Part shown: in pieces, positions 1 through 8,289 of the stretch
How positions within the stretch are numbered: the stretch's first letter is position 1
How the letters are laid out: each line of letters opens with the position of its first letter
Assembly (NCBI GenBank): GCA_020073015.1
Contig: JAIQFZ010000035.1
Location: forward strand, 1 to 41,620
Length of the DNA stretch: 41,620 bases
Source of the DNA: Terriglobia bacterium
GTDB lineage: Bacteria; Acidobacteriota; Terriglobia; Terriglobales; Acidobacteriaceae
Reading direction: 5' to 3'
Position numbers and translations under genes: made by a program
Notes under the pieces: model-generated
Database searches by the model: none
Told to the model about the DNA's origin: nothing
Seen by the model: only the letters and a program-made list of their open reading frames with translations

Positions 1-140
1 CTATACCCCTGTCTACGCTTCACTGAGTTCCTCGCGGTATCAGCGCAAGACTCGGGGCCGAGCGGATCGCTAATCCTTTCTCGTAAGAATTTTGCATTCT
101 CTGCTTCATACCGGTTTATCCCGGCGCACAAATATCGCCT

Positions 141-169
141 TTACACCAACAACCCCGTCGTTGGTGTAA
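141..169. terminator. Hairpin downstream of the M48 protease gene
   Basis: A perfect 10-bp inverted repeat, TTACACCAAC / GTTGGTGTAA, encloses a 9-nt loop just beyond the 3' end of the minus-strand M48 gene. No T-run follows on either strand, so it is a weak candidate for an intrinsic terminator. It could equally stabilise a 3' end or bind a protein. I see no gene in the rest of the first 193 bases. Confidence 0.35.
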
Positions 170-193
170 TCGCCTGAAGTTCATATTCTGAGG

Positions 194-1933
194 TCACTGG
201 TGGAGATGTGGTTCGCCAGACTGCCACGGCTGTGTTCCGGCCTGAGCTTTTTCGTGTCCATCCAGCCGCTTGAGGTAGGGAAAGAATGGAGACACTTCGA
301 ACGGCATCTTCTCCGATGCCGATAGCAGGGGCACGGGTTTGCTTTTGATCATCTCAATCCGGTCCGACCAGGGATCGACCTTGATTCGCGAGCCGAGCGG
401 CAAGGCGGAAATTTGGTCCAGCCGATCCATCTGCAGATGCTTGGGAGAGTTGGCCAGCGTCTGCATCCCGACCAGATGACTGCCCCCGAAGTCGTTGCTG
501 AAGGTCCCACGCAGCAGGTTCGGCAATTGCGGAGAGCGAGTTTCCAGAGCTTCCAGGAAGAGTGCAGCATTCGCGAACTGGTCTTTATACGGCGACTTCG
601 AAAACAGCTCCAGACCTTTTTTGTCGGCGGCGGCTTCTTCCGCGGGATCGAAACGGAAGTCAAAGTGAGCAAAGGTCTCCAGATCCGAGAACGGCAAGCT
701 GAAGCCCGACAAGTATCCGTCGCCGAGGGAGTGGTGCAAAACGATGTGGGCCAGTTCGTGCGCCAGCACGGCGGCCAGGGTGGTCTCATCGGGTAGCACA
801 TCGAGAAGCCCGCGGCTAAGAACGATGGTTCGGCCGATGACGAACGACTCGAGTGGCGTTGTCAGCAGCACGCGGCAACGAACCCCAGCGATGTCGAGGT
901 CGTTGGTAACCAACAGATTATTTGTGACGGTCTGCAAGATCTCGTCGACTTCGCCGTCTGCAGCCATGAGTCCGGCAACCTGCAACCGCTCCACCACATC
1001 GTCTTCCGCCGTATAGGTTGTCTTCCCCAGCGTGTAAGCCGGGCTCAGGTCCTGGGAAGCCTCGTGCCGCTTGGGGTCGACCCACGTCGGTGCGTCGGTC
1101 AGAGGTTTGGCAAACTCCCGGTGGTCCCCGGCGTGTTCCAAGTCGTAGCCCCAGATGCGAGTCTGAGCTTTAAACCAGAGACCGTGGCTCGAGGGATCGT
1201 GAGGGTCCGACTCTTCGGTGTAAACGTAGGCCGGCATCCACATGATGCTCAGGGTGTTCAGCCGCCAACTGTCGAAGTGAAACGCGCGCTTCGAAAACGC
1301 CTTCGAGGTGTACGTTCCGGTGAAGCGCACAATGTTGAAGTCCCGATCTTCCACCCAGATCCGGCCGACAAACCCACGATTCCCGGAAACCTCCCGGGGT
1401 TTTACGTCGATGGCGGCGCAGCGCACTTCCCCCAGAACCTCCATGCGGACAAATTCGAACGTGTAGTTCTGGCGGTCGAAGTGATCCAGGTCAGGGAACA
1501 CCGCCTGCGCGAAGCCAGTCGCCGCGAACGGTTGCGCATTCTTGGGCAATTTCTTCTCCGCACCCTGCTTCAAGCGTTCCTGGTCTTCAAAGACGAGATT
1601 CGCCGAGGCATTGCCAGTCAGATCCAGACGGCTCAGGAAATAGTCGTCGCCCTTGGGGGCGGTCCCTAGATCGGGATCTGGCCTTTCTTCCTGGATGTAG
1701 GTCTCGACGACCGGCTTGAAGTAGCGCATCACATCGGTCAAGCGGCGTTCCTGCCGGATGGCCGAGTCGACAAAGTCATCAAACGCGACCGACTTGCGTG
1801 CAGGGGCGGGCGACGCTTGGGCCAGGCCGGGAGGGTGCGCCGCGCGAGCATTGCTCTGAGCGGCGACGAACCCAGCGACGAACACCGCAAATATCGCCCA
1901 GCCAAGCCAGAAAAATGTCATCCGTGCAAACAT
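194..1933 (-). CDS. Exported M48-type zinc metalloprotease
   Basis: A 579-residue protein whose hydrophobic N-terminus (about residues 5-26) reads as a signal peptide or membrane anchor, so the enzyme probably works outside the cytoplasm. The C-terminal half carries the zinc-protease signature HELAH at about residues 392-396. A downstream acidic stretch, AEEAAADKKG (about 431-440), fits the third zinc ligand of M48 peptidases. The N-terminal half (about 40-300) is not a recognised peptidase region and resembles the beta-rich outer-membrane-associated domains found in acidobacterial secreted proteins. M48 peptidases cleave envelope proteins in quality control, but the substrate here is unknown. 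The gene diverges from the M20 peptidase gene across about 170 bp that must hold both promoters. Peptidase class is clear; biological role is not. Confidence 0.85.
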   Translation of the reverse strand: MFARMTFFWLGWAIFAVFVAGFVAAQSNARAAHPPGLAQASPAPARKSVAFDDFVDSAIRQERRLTDVMRYFKPVVETYIQEERPDPDLGTAPKGDDYFLSRLDLTGNASANLVFEDQERLKQGAEKKLPKNAQPFAATGFAQAVFPDLDHFDRQNYTFEFVRMEVLGEVRCAAIDVKPREVSGNRGFVGRIWVEDRDFNIVRFTGTYTSKAFSKRAFHFDSWRLNTLSIMWMPAYVYTEESDPHDPSSHGLWFKAQTRIWGYDLEHAGDHREFAKPLTDAPTWVDPKRHEASQDLSPAYTLGKTTYTAEDDVVERLQVAGLMAADGEVDEILQTVTNNLLVTNDLDIAGVRCRVLLTTPLESFVIGRTIVLSRGLLDVLPDETTLAAVLAHELAHIVLHHSLGDGYLSGFSLPFSDLETFAHFDFRFDPAEEAAADKKGLELFSKSPYKDQFANAALFLEALETRSPQLPNLLRGTFSNDFGGSHLVGMQTLANSPKHLQMDRLDQISALPLGSRIKVDPWSDRIEMIKSKPVPLLSASEKMPFEVSPFFPYLKRLDGHEKAQAGTQPWQSGEPHLHQ

Positions 1934-2103
1934 GCGGAGACGAGTCTAAATCCGCGCGCGCGCGTTGGGCAGATCTCAGAAGTGCCTTTGGCCACCCTTT
2001 AGAACGGCGGTTCGGCAAGCGCGAATGGAACCTCCAACAGGCTGCCCGGTTGTGCAGCGCGTCGGTCCGATCTGGCCGCGGGCGTTATAAGATAAGCGCC
2101 AGG

Positions 2104-3360
2104 ATGGAGTTGACCCCGCCAATCGAAATGTCTGACTCGTACCCTCCGGTGCAGGAGGAAGTCGCGCGGCTCGCCGGTTTGCCCGAGGTGCGTGCGGCGT
2201 TTGACTGGTTCCGCTCCCAGGAGTCCCATTTCATCGAGTGGCAGATGGAATCGGCGAGGATTGCAGCGCCTCCGTTCGGGGAGGCTGCGCGCGGGGCATG
2301 GCTGGCGGAGCGCTTTCGCGAACTCGGTCTCAGTGACGTGCAAGCCGACGAAGTTGGCAACGTATTCGGCGTGCGTCCCGGTTATGGCGGCCGTTCGGTC
2401 GCGCTCAGCGCCCACCTCGACACGGTGTTTCCGGCGAGCACGCCGCTGAATATCCTGCAACAGGGCAGCCGTCTGTACGGTCCGGGAGTGGCCGACAACG
2501 GCACCGGCATCGCCGCCCTGCTGGCGGTGGCCGGCGCCATCCGGGCGGCGCGAATTTCTCATGCCCTGCCCTTCGTCTTCATCGGGAATGTGGGTGAGGA
2601 GGGCGAAGGCGATCTGCGTGGGATGCGGCATGTATTCGCGACGCCGCGCTGGCGGGATTCGATTGCCTACAGCGTGGTCGTGGACGGCGCAGGGTCGGAC
2701 ACCGTAGTGGCGGAAGCGTTGGGCAGCCGGCGGTTTGAGGTGATCGTGCGCGGTCCGGGCGGACATTCCTGGAGTGATTTCGGCGCGCCCAATCCGATCA
2801 TCGTGCTCGCGCGTGCCATCGAAGCCTTCAGCCAGACGCCGGTGCCGTCGTCGCCGAAAACTACTTTCAATGTCGGAGTCGTCCGCGGGGGCACATCGGT
2901 CAATTCGATTCCCGAATCCGCCAGCATGCGGGTCGATCTGCGCTCCACGTCGATGGCGGAGATTGACCGACTGGAACACGCGCTGCGCGTTGCGGTCGAT
3001 CAAGCCCTCGAAGCGGAGAATCATGCCGCGGCCGGACATGGACGGCGAAAGTCGCAAGCGGTGCAGTCGGAAATCGTAGCGATCGGGAACCGTCCAGCGG
3101 GCGAACTGGCGGCGGACACACGCATCCTGAAGGTGATCCGCGCGGTGGATGCGCAACTGGGCAATGCGGCACAGGTGCAGCGCGCCTCGACCGACGCCAA
3201 CATTCCGCTTTCGCTGGGCCGCGAAGCCATTGCCATCGGCGGCGGCGGATCGGGCGGGGGGGCGCACACGTTGCAAGAATGGTTCGACGCCAACGGACGA
3301 GACCTCGGCCTCCGGCGTATCTTGCTTACAATGCTGGCATTGTCGGGAGTGGGAGAATAA
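2104..3360 (+). CDS. M20 family metallopeptidase
   Basis: A 418-residue cytosolic-looking di-zinc peptidase of the M20 family (peptidase T / acetylornithine deacetylase / carboxypeptidase G2 type). All expected metal-ligand motifs are visible: SAHLDTVF, GVADNGTG, the catalytic GEEGEGD, VVVDGAG and a C-terminal GGGAHTLQEW. The dimerisation (lid) domain is marked by RGPGGHSWSDFG. The frame stays open upstream to 1798, but that extension runs over the start of the divergent M48 gene and is low quality, so I chose the ATG at 2104; an ATG at 2128 is an alternative. Its stop codon overlaps the start of the amidohydrolase gene, implying a co-translated pair, possibly for peptide or amide turnover. 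The exact substrate cannot be read from the sequence. Confidence 0.88.
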   Translation: MELTPPIEMSDSYPPVQEEVARLAGLPEVRAAFDWFRSQESHFIEWQMESARIAAPPFGEAARGAWLAERFRELGLSDVQADEVGNVFGVRPGYGGRSVALSAHLDTVFPASTPLNILQQGSRLYGPGVADNGTGIAALLAVAGAIRAARISHALPFVFIGNVGEEGEGDLRGMRHVFATPRWRDSIAYSVVVDGAGSDTVVAEALGSRRFEVIVRGPGGHSWSDFGAPNPIIVLARAIEAFSQTPVPSSPKTTFNVGVVRGGTSVNSIPESASMRVDLRSTSMAEIDRLEHALRVAVDQALEAENHAAAGHGRRKSQAVQSEIVAIGNRPAGELAADTRILKVIRAVDAQLGNAAQVQRASTDANIPLSLGREAIAIGGGGSGGGAHTLQEWFDANGRDLGLRRILLTMLALSGVGE

Positions 3361-5066
3361 TGAAGCGAACTGTTCTGATGCTTTTTATGGCCATCACGTC
3401 GGGCATGTCGGCGCAGAGCGCGGCCCCGAAGCCGGTCTCCGATGTGATCTTCACGCACGGCAACGTGTACACGGGAGTGCTGGATTCTTCCTCTTTGGTC
3501 GCAGGCAAGCGGGCCGAGGCGATCGCCGTGCGGGGGGACCGGATTCTCGCGGTGGGAACGCGCGACGATGTCATGAAAACGAAAGGGCCGGACACTAAAG
3601 TCGTGGACCTGGACGGGCACTTCGTCATGCCCGGGTTCAACGATGCTCATCTGCATCTGGCCAGCGCGGGCTTCGAAAAGCTGAATGTTGACCTGGTCGG
3701 GGCGAAGACGCTCGATGAGTTTCGTGAGCGGTTGCGCGCCAAAGTCGAAGCTGCTGGTCCGGGGGAGTGGGTGGTGGGCAGCGGCTGGGATGAGACGCTC
3801 TGGCCGGTGAAGGTTCTACCCACGCGCTGGGATCTGGATGAAGTGAGCGGGAATCACCCGGTTTATCTCGGGCGCGTGGATGGGCATATCGGTGTTGCCA
3901 ACACACGGGCGCTGCAGTTGGCCAGCGTCACGGTGGCCAGCCGCGACCCGGAAGGTGGCAAGATCGATCGCGACGAAGCGGGAACACCCAATGGAATCTT
4001 GCGCGAAACCGCGCAGGGCGCGGTGCGGGCGGTCATCCCCAAGCCTGACCATGACAAGCGGAGGAAGGCAATCGAAGTGGCTCTGGCGGACCTGGCCAGT
4101 CACGGGATCACCTCCGCGCAGGACAATTCCGCATGGGAAGACTTCCAGGTCTACGAGGAATTGGAACACGCAGGCAAACTGACCGCGCGCATTTCCGAGT
4201 GGCTGCCGTTCGATGACTCCCTGGACGAACTCAACCGGAAGCGCAGTTCCCATCCCGCCTCCGACAATATGCTACACACGGGAATGCTGAAGGGCTTCAT
4301 GGACGGCTCGCTCGGGTCGAAAACGGCGGCCCTGCTCCAGCCCTACAGTGACGATCCGAAAAACTCCGGAATCCCGCAATATGAGCAGGCCAAGCTGAAC
4401 GCGATGACGAAAGAACGGCTGCTGGCGGGATATCAGATCGGCTTTCATGCGATCGGCGACAAGGGTGTCGAGATGGCGCTCGACGCATTTGCCGACGCGG
4501 AGAAGGCAGCCCGCGCGGCCGGCACCAAGGCGGCCGACGGTGGCACCGACTATCGGCTCCGCATCGAGCACTCCCAGGTCACCGTGCCACTGCAGATTCT
4601 TCGCTACCGGGAACTCAGGGTCATCGCGTCGATGCAGCCCAATCATCTGCTGACGGACATGAACTGGGCCGAATCGCGCTTGGGCCCGCAGCGGGCCGCG
4701 CATTCTTATGCCTGGGCCGAGTTCCTGCGGCGGGGGGCAGCCCTGGCCTTTGGAACCGATTACCCAGTTGAGCCGGTGACACCATTCCGGGGACTCTATT
4801 CCGCCCTCACACGGCAGAACGAGGCCGGGAAGAAAAGTTACTATCCTGGGCAAAAGCTGACGATCGAGGAGGCGATCGCGGCCTACACGGCCGGGTCGGC
4901 GTTCGCCGAGTTCTCCGAAAAAGAAAAAGGCAAACTCGCGCCGGGCATGCTGGCCGACTTCGTTGTCCTCGACCGCGATATCACATCGGTGCTTCCGCCG
5001 AAGGTCCTGGAAACGAAGGTTCTGCGTACAATCGTCGGCGGCAAGACGGTGTACGAAGCGAAGTAA
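3360..5066 (+). CDS. Exported amidohydrolase (YtcJ-like)
   Basis: A 568-residue protein of the amidohydrolase superfamily, YtcJ-like branch. The start is the ATG embedded in the TAATG overlap with the preceding stop codon. This gives a clean signal peptide (MKRTVLMLFMAITSGMSAQS) that would be lost if an upstream start were used. Visible motifs are the N-terminal beta-sandwich (VIFTHGNVYTG), the metal-binding PGFNDAHLHL, the mid-barrel GFHAIGDKG, RIEHSQV, ALAFGTDYPVEP and the C-terminal GKLAPGMLADFVVLDRD. Family members hydrolyse amides, formamides or cyclic amides; substrates are mostly unknown. Export plus coupling to an M20 peptidase suggests scavenging of amide- or peptide-type compounds, but this is inference. 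Confidence 0.88.
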   Translation: MKRTVLMLFMAITSGMSAQSAAPKPVSDVIFTHGNVYTGVLDSSSLVAGKRAEAIAVRGDRILAVGTRDDVMKTKGPDTKVVDLDGHFVMPGFNDAHLHLASAGFEKLNVDLVGAKTLDEFRERLRAKVEAAGPGEWVVGSGWDETLWPVKVLPTRWDLDEVSGNHPVYLGRVDGHIGVANTRALQLASVTVASRDPEGGKIDRDEAGTPNGILRETAQGAVRAVIPKPDHDKRRKAIEVALADLASHGITSAQDNSAWEDFQVYEELEHAGKLTARISEWLPFDDSLDELNRKRSSHPASDNMLHTGMLKGFMDGSLGSKTAALLQPYSDDPKNSGIPQYEQAKLNAMTKERLLAGYQIGFHAIGDKGVEMALDAFADAEKAARAAGTKAADGGTDYRLRIEHSQVTVPLQILRYRELRVIASMQPNHLLTDMNWAESRLGPQRAAHSYAWAEFLRRGAALAFGTDYPVEPVTPFRGLYSALTRQNEAGKKSYYPGQKLTIEEAIAAYTAGSAFAEFSEKEKGKLAPGMLADFVVLDRDITSVLPPKVLETKVLRTIVGGKTVYEAK

Positions 5067-5118
5067 TGCTCTGCTGGAAATGCGGCATGAGCCCGGATGG
5101 CACGAGATCAATACGCCC

Positions 5119-5430
5119 ATGACTGCGAAGGAGCGGGAACGAGCGTTCCTGATTGGCGCCCCGCTGGCGATTATTCCTGCGCTGTGCGTCCTTCCTGCGG
5201 GTGTGTTCCTGGTTATCATTCCCCGCGTGGCCCATGCGCAGATGATTGCGCTGCTCGTGTTGCCGGTTTGCGCGATCATGGGCAGCTTTGGGCTATGGAA
5301 GCTGGCGCTCGGCGCCGTGCAGAAACCGTGGGGAATCTTCAACGTGTTGAGTTTTGGAGCGCTGCTCGTATTGCTGGTTATCGCGAGCTACACGGGGCTG
5401 TTTCTGGCGCTGGTGGCGGCGAAGCTGTAA
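5119..5430 (+). CDS. Small membrane protein of unknown function
   Basis: A 103-residue hydrophobic protein with about three predicted membrane spans: residues around 9-32 (GAPLAIIPALCVLPAGVF...), 37-60 and 76-98. A short charged N-terminus (MTAKERER) precedes the first span. An in-frame ATG at 5080 would add 13 residues, and neither start has a strong ribosome-binding site. It lies about 50 bp after the amidohydrolase gene on the same strand, so it may be the last gene of that operon. I do not recognise the family and assign no function. Confidence 0.6.
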   Translation: MTAKERERAFLIGAPLAIIPALCVLPAGVFLVIIPRVAHAQMIALLVLPVCAIMGSFGLWKLALGAVQKPWGIFNVLSFGALLVLLVIASYTGLFLALVAAKL

Positions 5431-5510
5431 GGGGCGCGCAGGCCTTGGCAAGCCGCGGCTACCTGCGCCGTCTGGAGCCGACACGGTCATCGAATCTGTC
5501 CAACTCACGC

Positions 5511-7376
5511 CTACGGCGGAAATCCCATTCGCTTGACCAAGTCCTGGAAGCGTGGGTCCGAGCGGAGAGTGTCCATCCGCAGATCGGCCTTCAGGAAAAA
5601 CGACAGGTCGGCGGATCTCTCGTCATAAGCTTTTTCGAGGAATTCGAAGGCTTTGTGTTTATTACCCAGGCCGGCATAGATCGTGGCAATCATGTAGGGC
5701 GAAACATAGGTGGTCTTCGATTGTTCCAGAAAATCCCGCAGGACCTTTTCCGCCTCTGCTCTCTTGCCGGTACGCGCATAAGCGTATGCGAGGCCAGCCG
5801 TAGGATCACTGTCGTTGCCTGAGTATTCGACCGCTTTCTGATACTCGGGAATTGCCAGGAGTGTTTGTCCTGAACCCTGATACGCGACAGCAAGCAGGTT
5901 GCGGCCCAACCAATGACGGGGATTGGAAGGCACATAGTTCCGCATTGCTTCGAGCATCGGCTTGTAGTCGCGCAGTTGGTAGTAAACATGTCCAGAGTGG
6001 ACCTCCGACTCCAACCGCACGGGATCGAGTTGGCGGACTATTGCCCACTCCGCAAGTGCCTCGGCCCGCTGGCCTCTCCAGGCAAGGTAGTTAATGTGAT
6101 GTAAATGAACCCGAAGGGAGTTCGGGCTTAACTCAAAGGCTCGTTGAAAGTTTCGGTCGGCCGCCTGCACGTCCCAGTCGTACCGCCAGTTTGTATACGC
6201 AAGAACACCATAGGCCTCCCCAAGGTTCTCATCCAGTCGGAGAGCTTTGGCGACGAACTCTTTTGTTCGTTTTGCTGCCTCGCCTGGCGGCAGTCTGCGA
6301 GTGATCATGTAGTTCAGGTAGCAGTTCGCCAGGCCGGCGTATGCAAGAGCGAAATTGGGATCTTTCTGCAGCGCCTGTTCGTAGTAAGCCTGCTCTTTGG
6401 CCATTGCCTCGAAGGTGAAGCTCAGATTCTCAACCTGTCCTCGGAGGTAGTCCAAGTAGGCATCCGGATTGACTCGGCGTGCCCGGCTGAACTGTTGCTG
6501 TGCTTGCGGCGTCAAGTTGAGCCGGATTTGCTGGGTAACCGCGCGGGCGATATCGGCTTGCGTCAGCAAGATGTCACTCCGGTCGCGATCATAACTTTCT
6601 GCCCAAAGGTGTGCCTGGTTTTTGACCGCGATCAGCTGCGCAGTAATGCGCACCCGGCCTCCCTCCTGTTGCACGCTGCCTTCCAGAACGTAATCCACGC
6701 CCAGTTCACGCCCGATCTCGCTGATGTTCTTGGGCGAATTTTTGTACTTCATGACCGAAGTTGCGGCGATCACCCCGAGACGATGCGCATCCAGGCGTCC
6801 CAGCCAGTTGATCGTCTCGTGGGTCATGCCGTCGCTGAAGAATTCCTGACCGGGATCTCCACTGAGGTTCTCGAATGGCAGGACAGCGAGCATGACTTTT
6901 CTGTCGGGCGACACCGATTTGTGGGTCTGGCGCCACCACAGATAGGACGAAATCGCAATCACCAGAAGGGCTATGCAGCCGGCGGTCACCAGCCGCCATC
7001 GCGGTCGAATGGCCGCCGGTGCCCGGGTTTGGAGGTTCGCCGGAGTTGCCGTTTGCGCCGGAGCAATGAAACGGTAGCCGTGACGGGGAAGGGTTTCGAT
7101 GAAGCGCGGGTTGTCGGCGGAATCGCCCAGGGCCTCTCGCAGTCGCTTAACGGCCGCGTTCAGGCTGTGCTCGAAGTCAACGAATGTATCGGTTGACCAC
7201 AGCTTGCGCTGCAGTTCTTCCCGGGTCACAACTTCACCCGGGCACTCAAGCAACATCCCCAGCACTTGCAGGGGCTGTTCCTGGAGCTTGATCTTAACTC
7301 CGTTCTTGCGCAGTTCTCCGGCGCGCAAATCCACCTCGAAGGCGCCGAAACGTAAAGGGTTGGTGGCGAGAGACAT
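5511..7376 (-). CDS. Membrane-bound winged-helix/TPR regulator (CadC-like)
   Basis: A 621-residue protein with a clear layout. An OmpR/CadC-type winged-helix DNA-binding domain covers residues about 5-105, including FEHSLNAAVKRLREALGDSA and PRHGYRFIAP. A single membrane span lies at about 133-150. A FlgO/adenylate-cyclase-associated-like domain follows (about 160-300; VLPFENLSGDPGQEFFSDGM, DYVLEGSVQQEGGRVRIT). TPR repeats fill about 310-610 (FALAYAGLANCYLNY, GLAYAYARTGKRAEAEKV). This architecture is frequent in Acidobacteria and resembles one-component regulators that bind DNA inside the cell and sense outside it. No receiver domain is present. The target is unknown; the divergently transcribed small secreted protein is the obvious first candidate. 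Confidence 0.88.
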   Translation of the reverse strand: MSLATNPLRFGAFEVDLRAGELRKNGVKIKLQEQPLQVLGMLLECPGEVVTREELQRKLWSTDTFVDFEHSLNAAVKRLREALGDSADNPRFIETLPRHGYRFIAPAQTATPANLQTRAPAAIRPRWRLVTAGCIALLVIAISSYLWWRQTHKSVSPDRKVMLAVLPFENLSGDPGQEFFSDGMTHETINWLGRLDAHRLGVIAATSVMKYKNSPKNISEIGRELGVDYVLEGSVQQEGGRVRITAQLIAVKNQAHLWAESYDRDRSDILLTQADIARAVTQQIRLNLTPQAQQQFSRARRVNPDAYLDYLRGQVENLSFTFEAMAKEQAYYEQALQKDPNFALAYAGLANCYLNYMITRRLPPGEAAKRTKEFVAKALRLDENLGEAYGVLAYTNWRYDWDVQAADRNFQRAFELSPNSLRVHLHHINYLAWRGQRAEALAEWAIVRQLDPVRLESEVHSGHVYYQLRDYKPMLEAMRNYVPSNPRHWLGRNLLAVAYQGSGQTLLAIPEYQKAVEYSGNDSDPTAGLAYAYARTGKRAEAEKVLRDFLEQSKTTYVSPYMIATIYAGLGNKHKAFEFLEKAYDERSADLSFFLKADLRMDTLRSDPRFQDLVKRMGFPP

Positions 7377-7634
7377 AAGTCCAACCCGAACAAAGCTGTC
7401 GGATCTACTTCGAAGAGATTCTACTCCTCGATAGGGACCCGATGATGTACCGCGTCACCGGTCCTTAGAGTTGCTTCTCTGTCTGTCGGGTAGCCGGTGA
7501 CCCACGTTTCTCCTGCTCGTCACCTGCCCGGCATTGCAGAATTCGCCTCAGCAACGCATGTTGAACCCGTGCCGGCGCCTCGTGCGGCACGACGGAAAAG
7601 ATCATGAAGGTCAACGAGGTGGAATGGAGGTCTT

Positions 7635-8063
7635 ATGAAATCGCGGATCAGTATCGTGCTCACAATTGTGGTTGTGTTCATCCTGGGAATGTCTGTGGCA
7701 CTGCAAGCCCAGACCCAGATCACAACCCTCTTCAAGGTGGAGGTGCCCTTTGACTTCAGGGTCGGAAGTACGCATCTTGCGGCTGGACACTACACCGTGT
7801 TTCATGTCGGCAGTCAATGGATCTTGTTCCAAAGCAGCGACGGGAAGGCGACCGCCATGGTACCCGTGATCGTGTCGAACGCTCCGGCGGTTCAGGCAGC
7901 CTCCAAGCTGATCTTCAACAACTACGGAGATCGGCACTTCCTGGCACAGGTCTGGACCGAAGGCGACGGCCAGAAACACGATTGCTTTCAGTCTCGGACC
8001 GAACAGATGCTGCTGGCCAGCCAGCGCCGATCCGGGACGGCCACGGTGGTGGCGCAACGTTGA
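7635..8063 (+). CDS. Small secreted protein, acidobacterial type
   Basis: A 142-residue protein with a strong signal peptide (residues 1 to about 25, cleavage near ALQAQ) and a beta-rich mature part beginning VEVPFDFRVGSTHLAAG. I associate this 'VPFDF...AGxYTV' pattern with small secreted proteins found in several copies in acidobacterial genomes; no function is established. Two cysteines are absent as a pair (a single Cys lies near position 116), so a disulfide-stabilised fold is unlikely. A good ribosome-binding site, GGAGG, lies 4 nt upstream of the ATG. It faces away from the CadC-like regulator gene across a 258-bp intergenic region that could hold a shared control site. Confidence 0.78.
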   Translation: MKSRISIVLTIVVVFILGMSVALQAQTQITTLFKVEVPFDFRVGSTHLAAGHYTVFHVGSQWILFQSSDGKATAMVPVIVSNAPAVQAASKLIFNNYGDRHFLAQVWTEGDGQKHDCFQSRTEQMLLASQRRSGTATVVAQR

Positions 8064-8253
8064 GTGGAGCTCAGACGCGGCAACTTCCCCACCCTAATTA
8101 GCCCAGCCCCTAAAGGAGTGCTTGAACGAGGGGCGATTTTCGGCATCGCGGAAACGACGTCCTGATACGAATCTCCTGGGCGTCAACGCGGTGCCGTTTT
8201 TTTGCGTCTAATCGAGTAGAAGCCTGCCGCCTCAGTGCAAGCCATGGCGAAGG

Positions 8254-8283
8254 TATAATGGTAAGTTACGTATTTTCAGGAGG
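8254..8283 (+). promoter_or_regulatory. Promoter -10 box and ribosome-binding site of the HtrA gene
   Basis: A perfect TATAAT lies at 8254-8259, 30 nt before the start codon. A consensus AGGAGG Shine-Dalgarno sequence is at 8278-8283 with 6-nt spacing. No good -35 hexamer is present 16-18 nt upstream, so an activator or alternative sigma factor may contribute. The rest of the 226-bp gap before the HtrA gene shows no coding sequence. Confidence 0.55.
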
Positions 8284-8289
8284 AAAGAA

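Noticed and set aside
1999-3276. Long minus-strand open frame (425 codons) opposite the M20 peptidase gene
   Set aside because: Antisense shadow in GC-rich sequence; Arg/His-rich, no motifs, while the plus strand has a complete set of M20 motifs.
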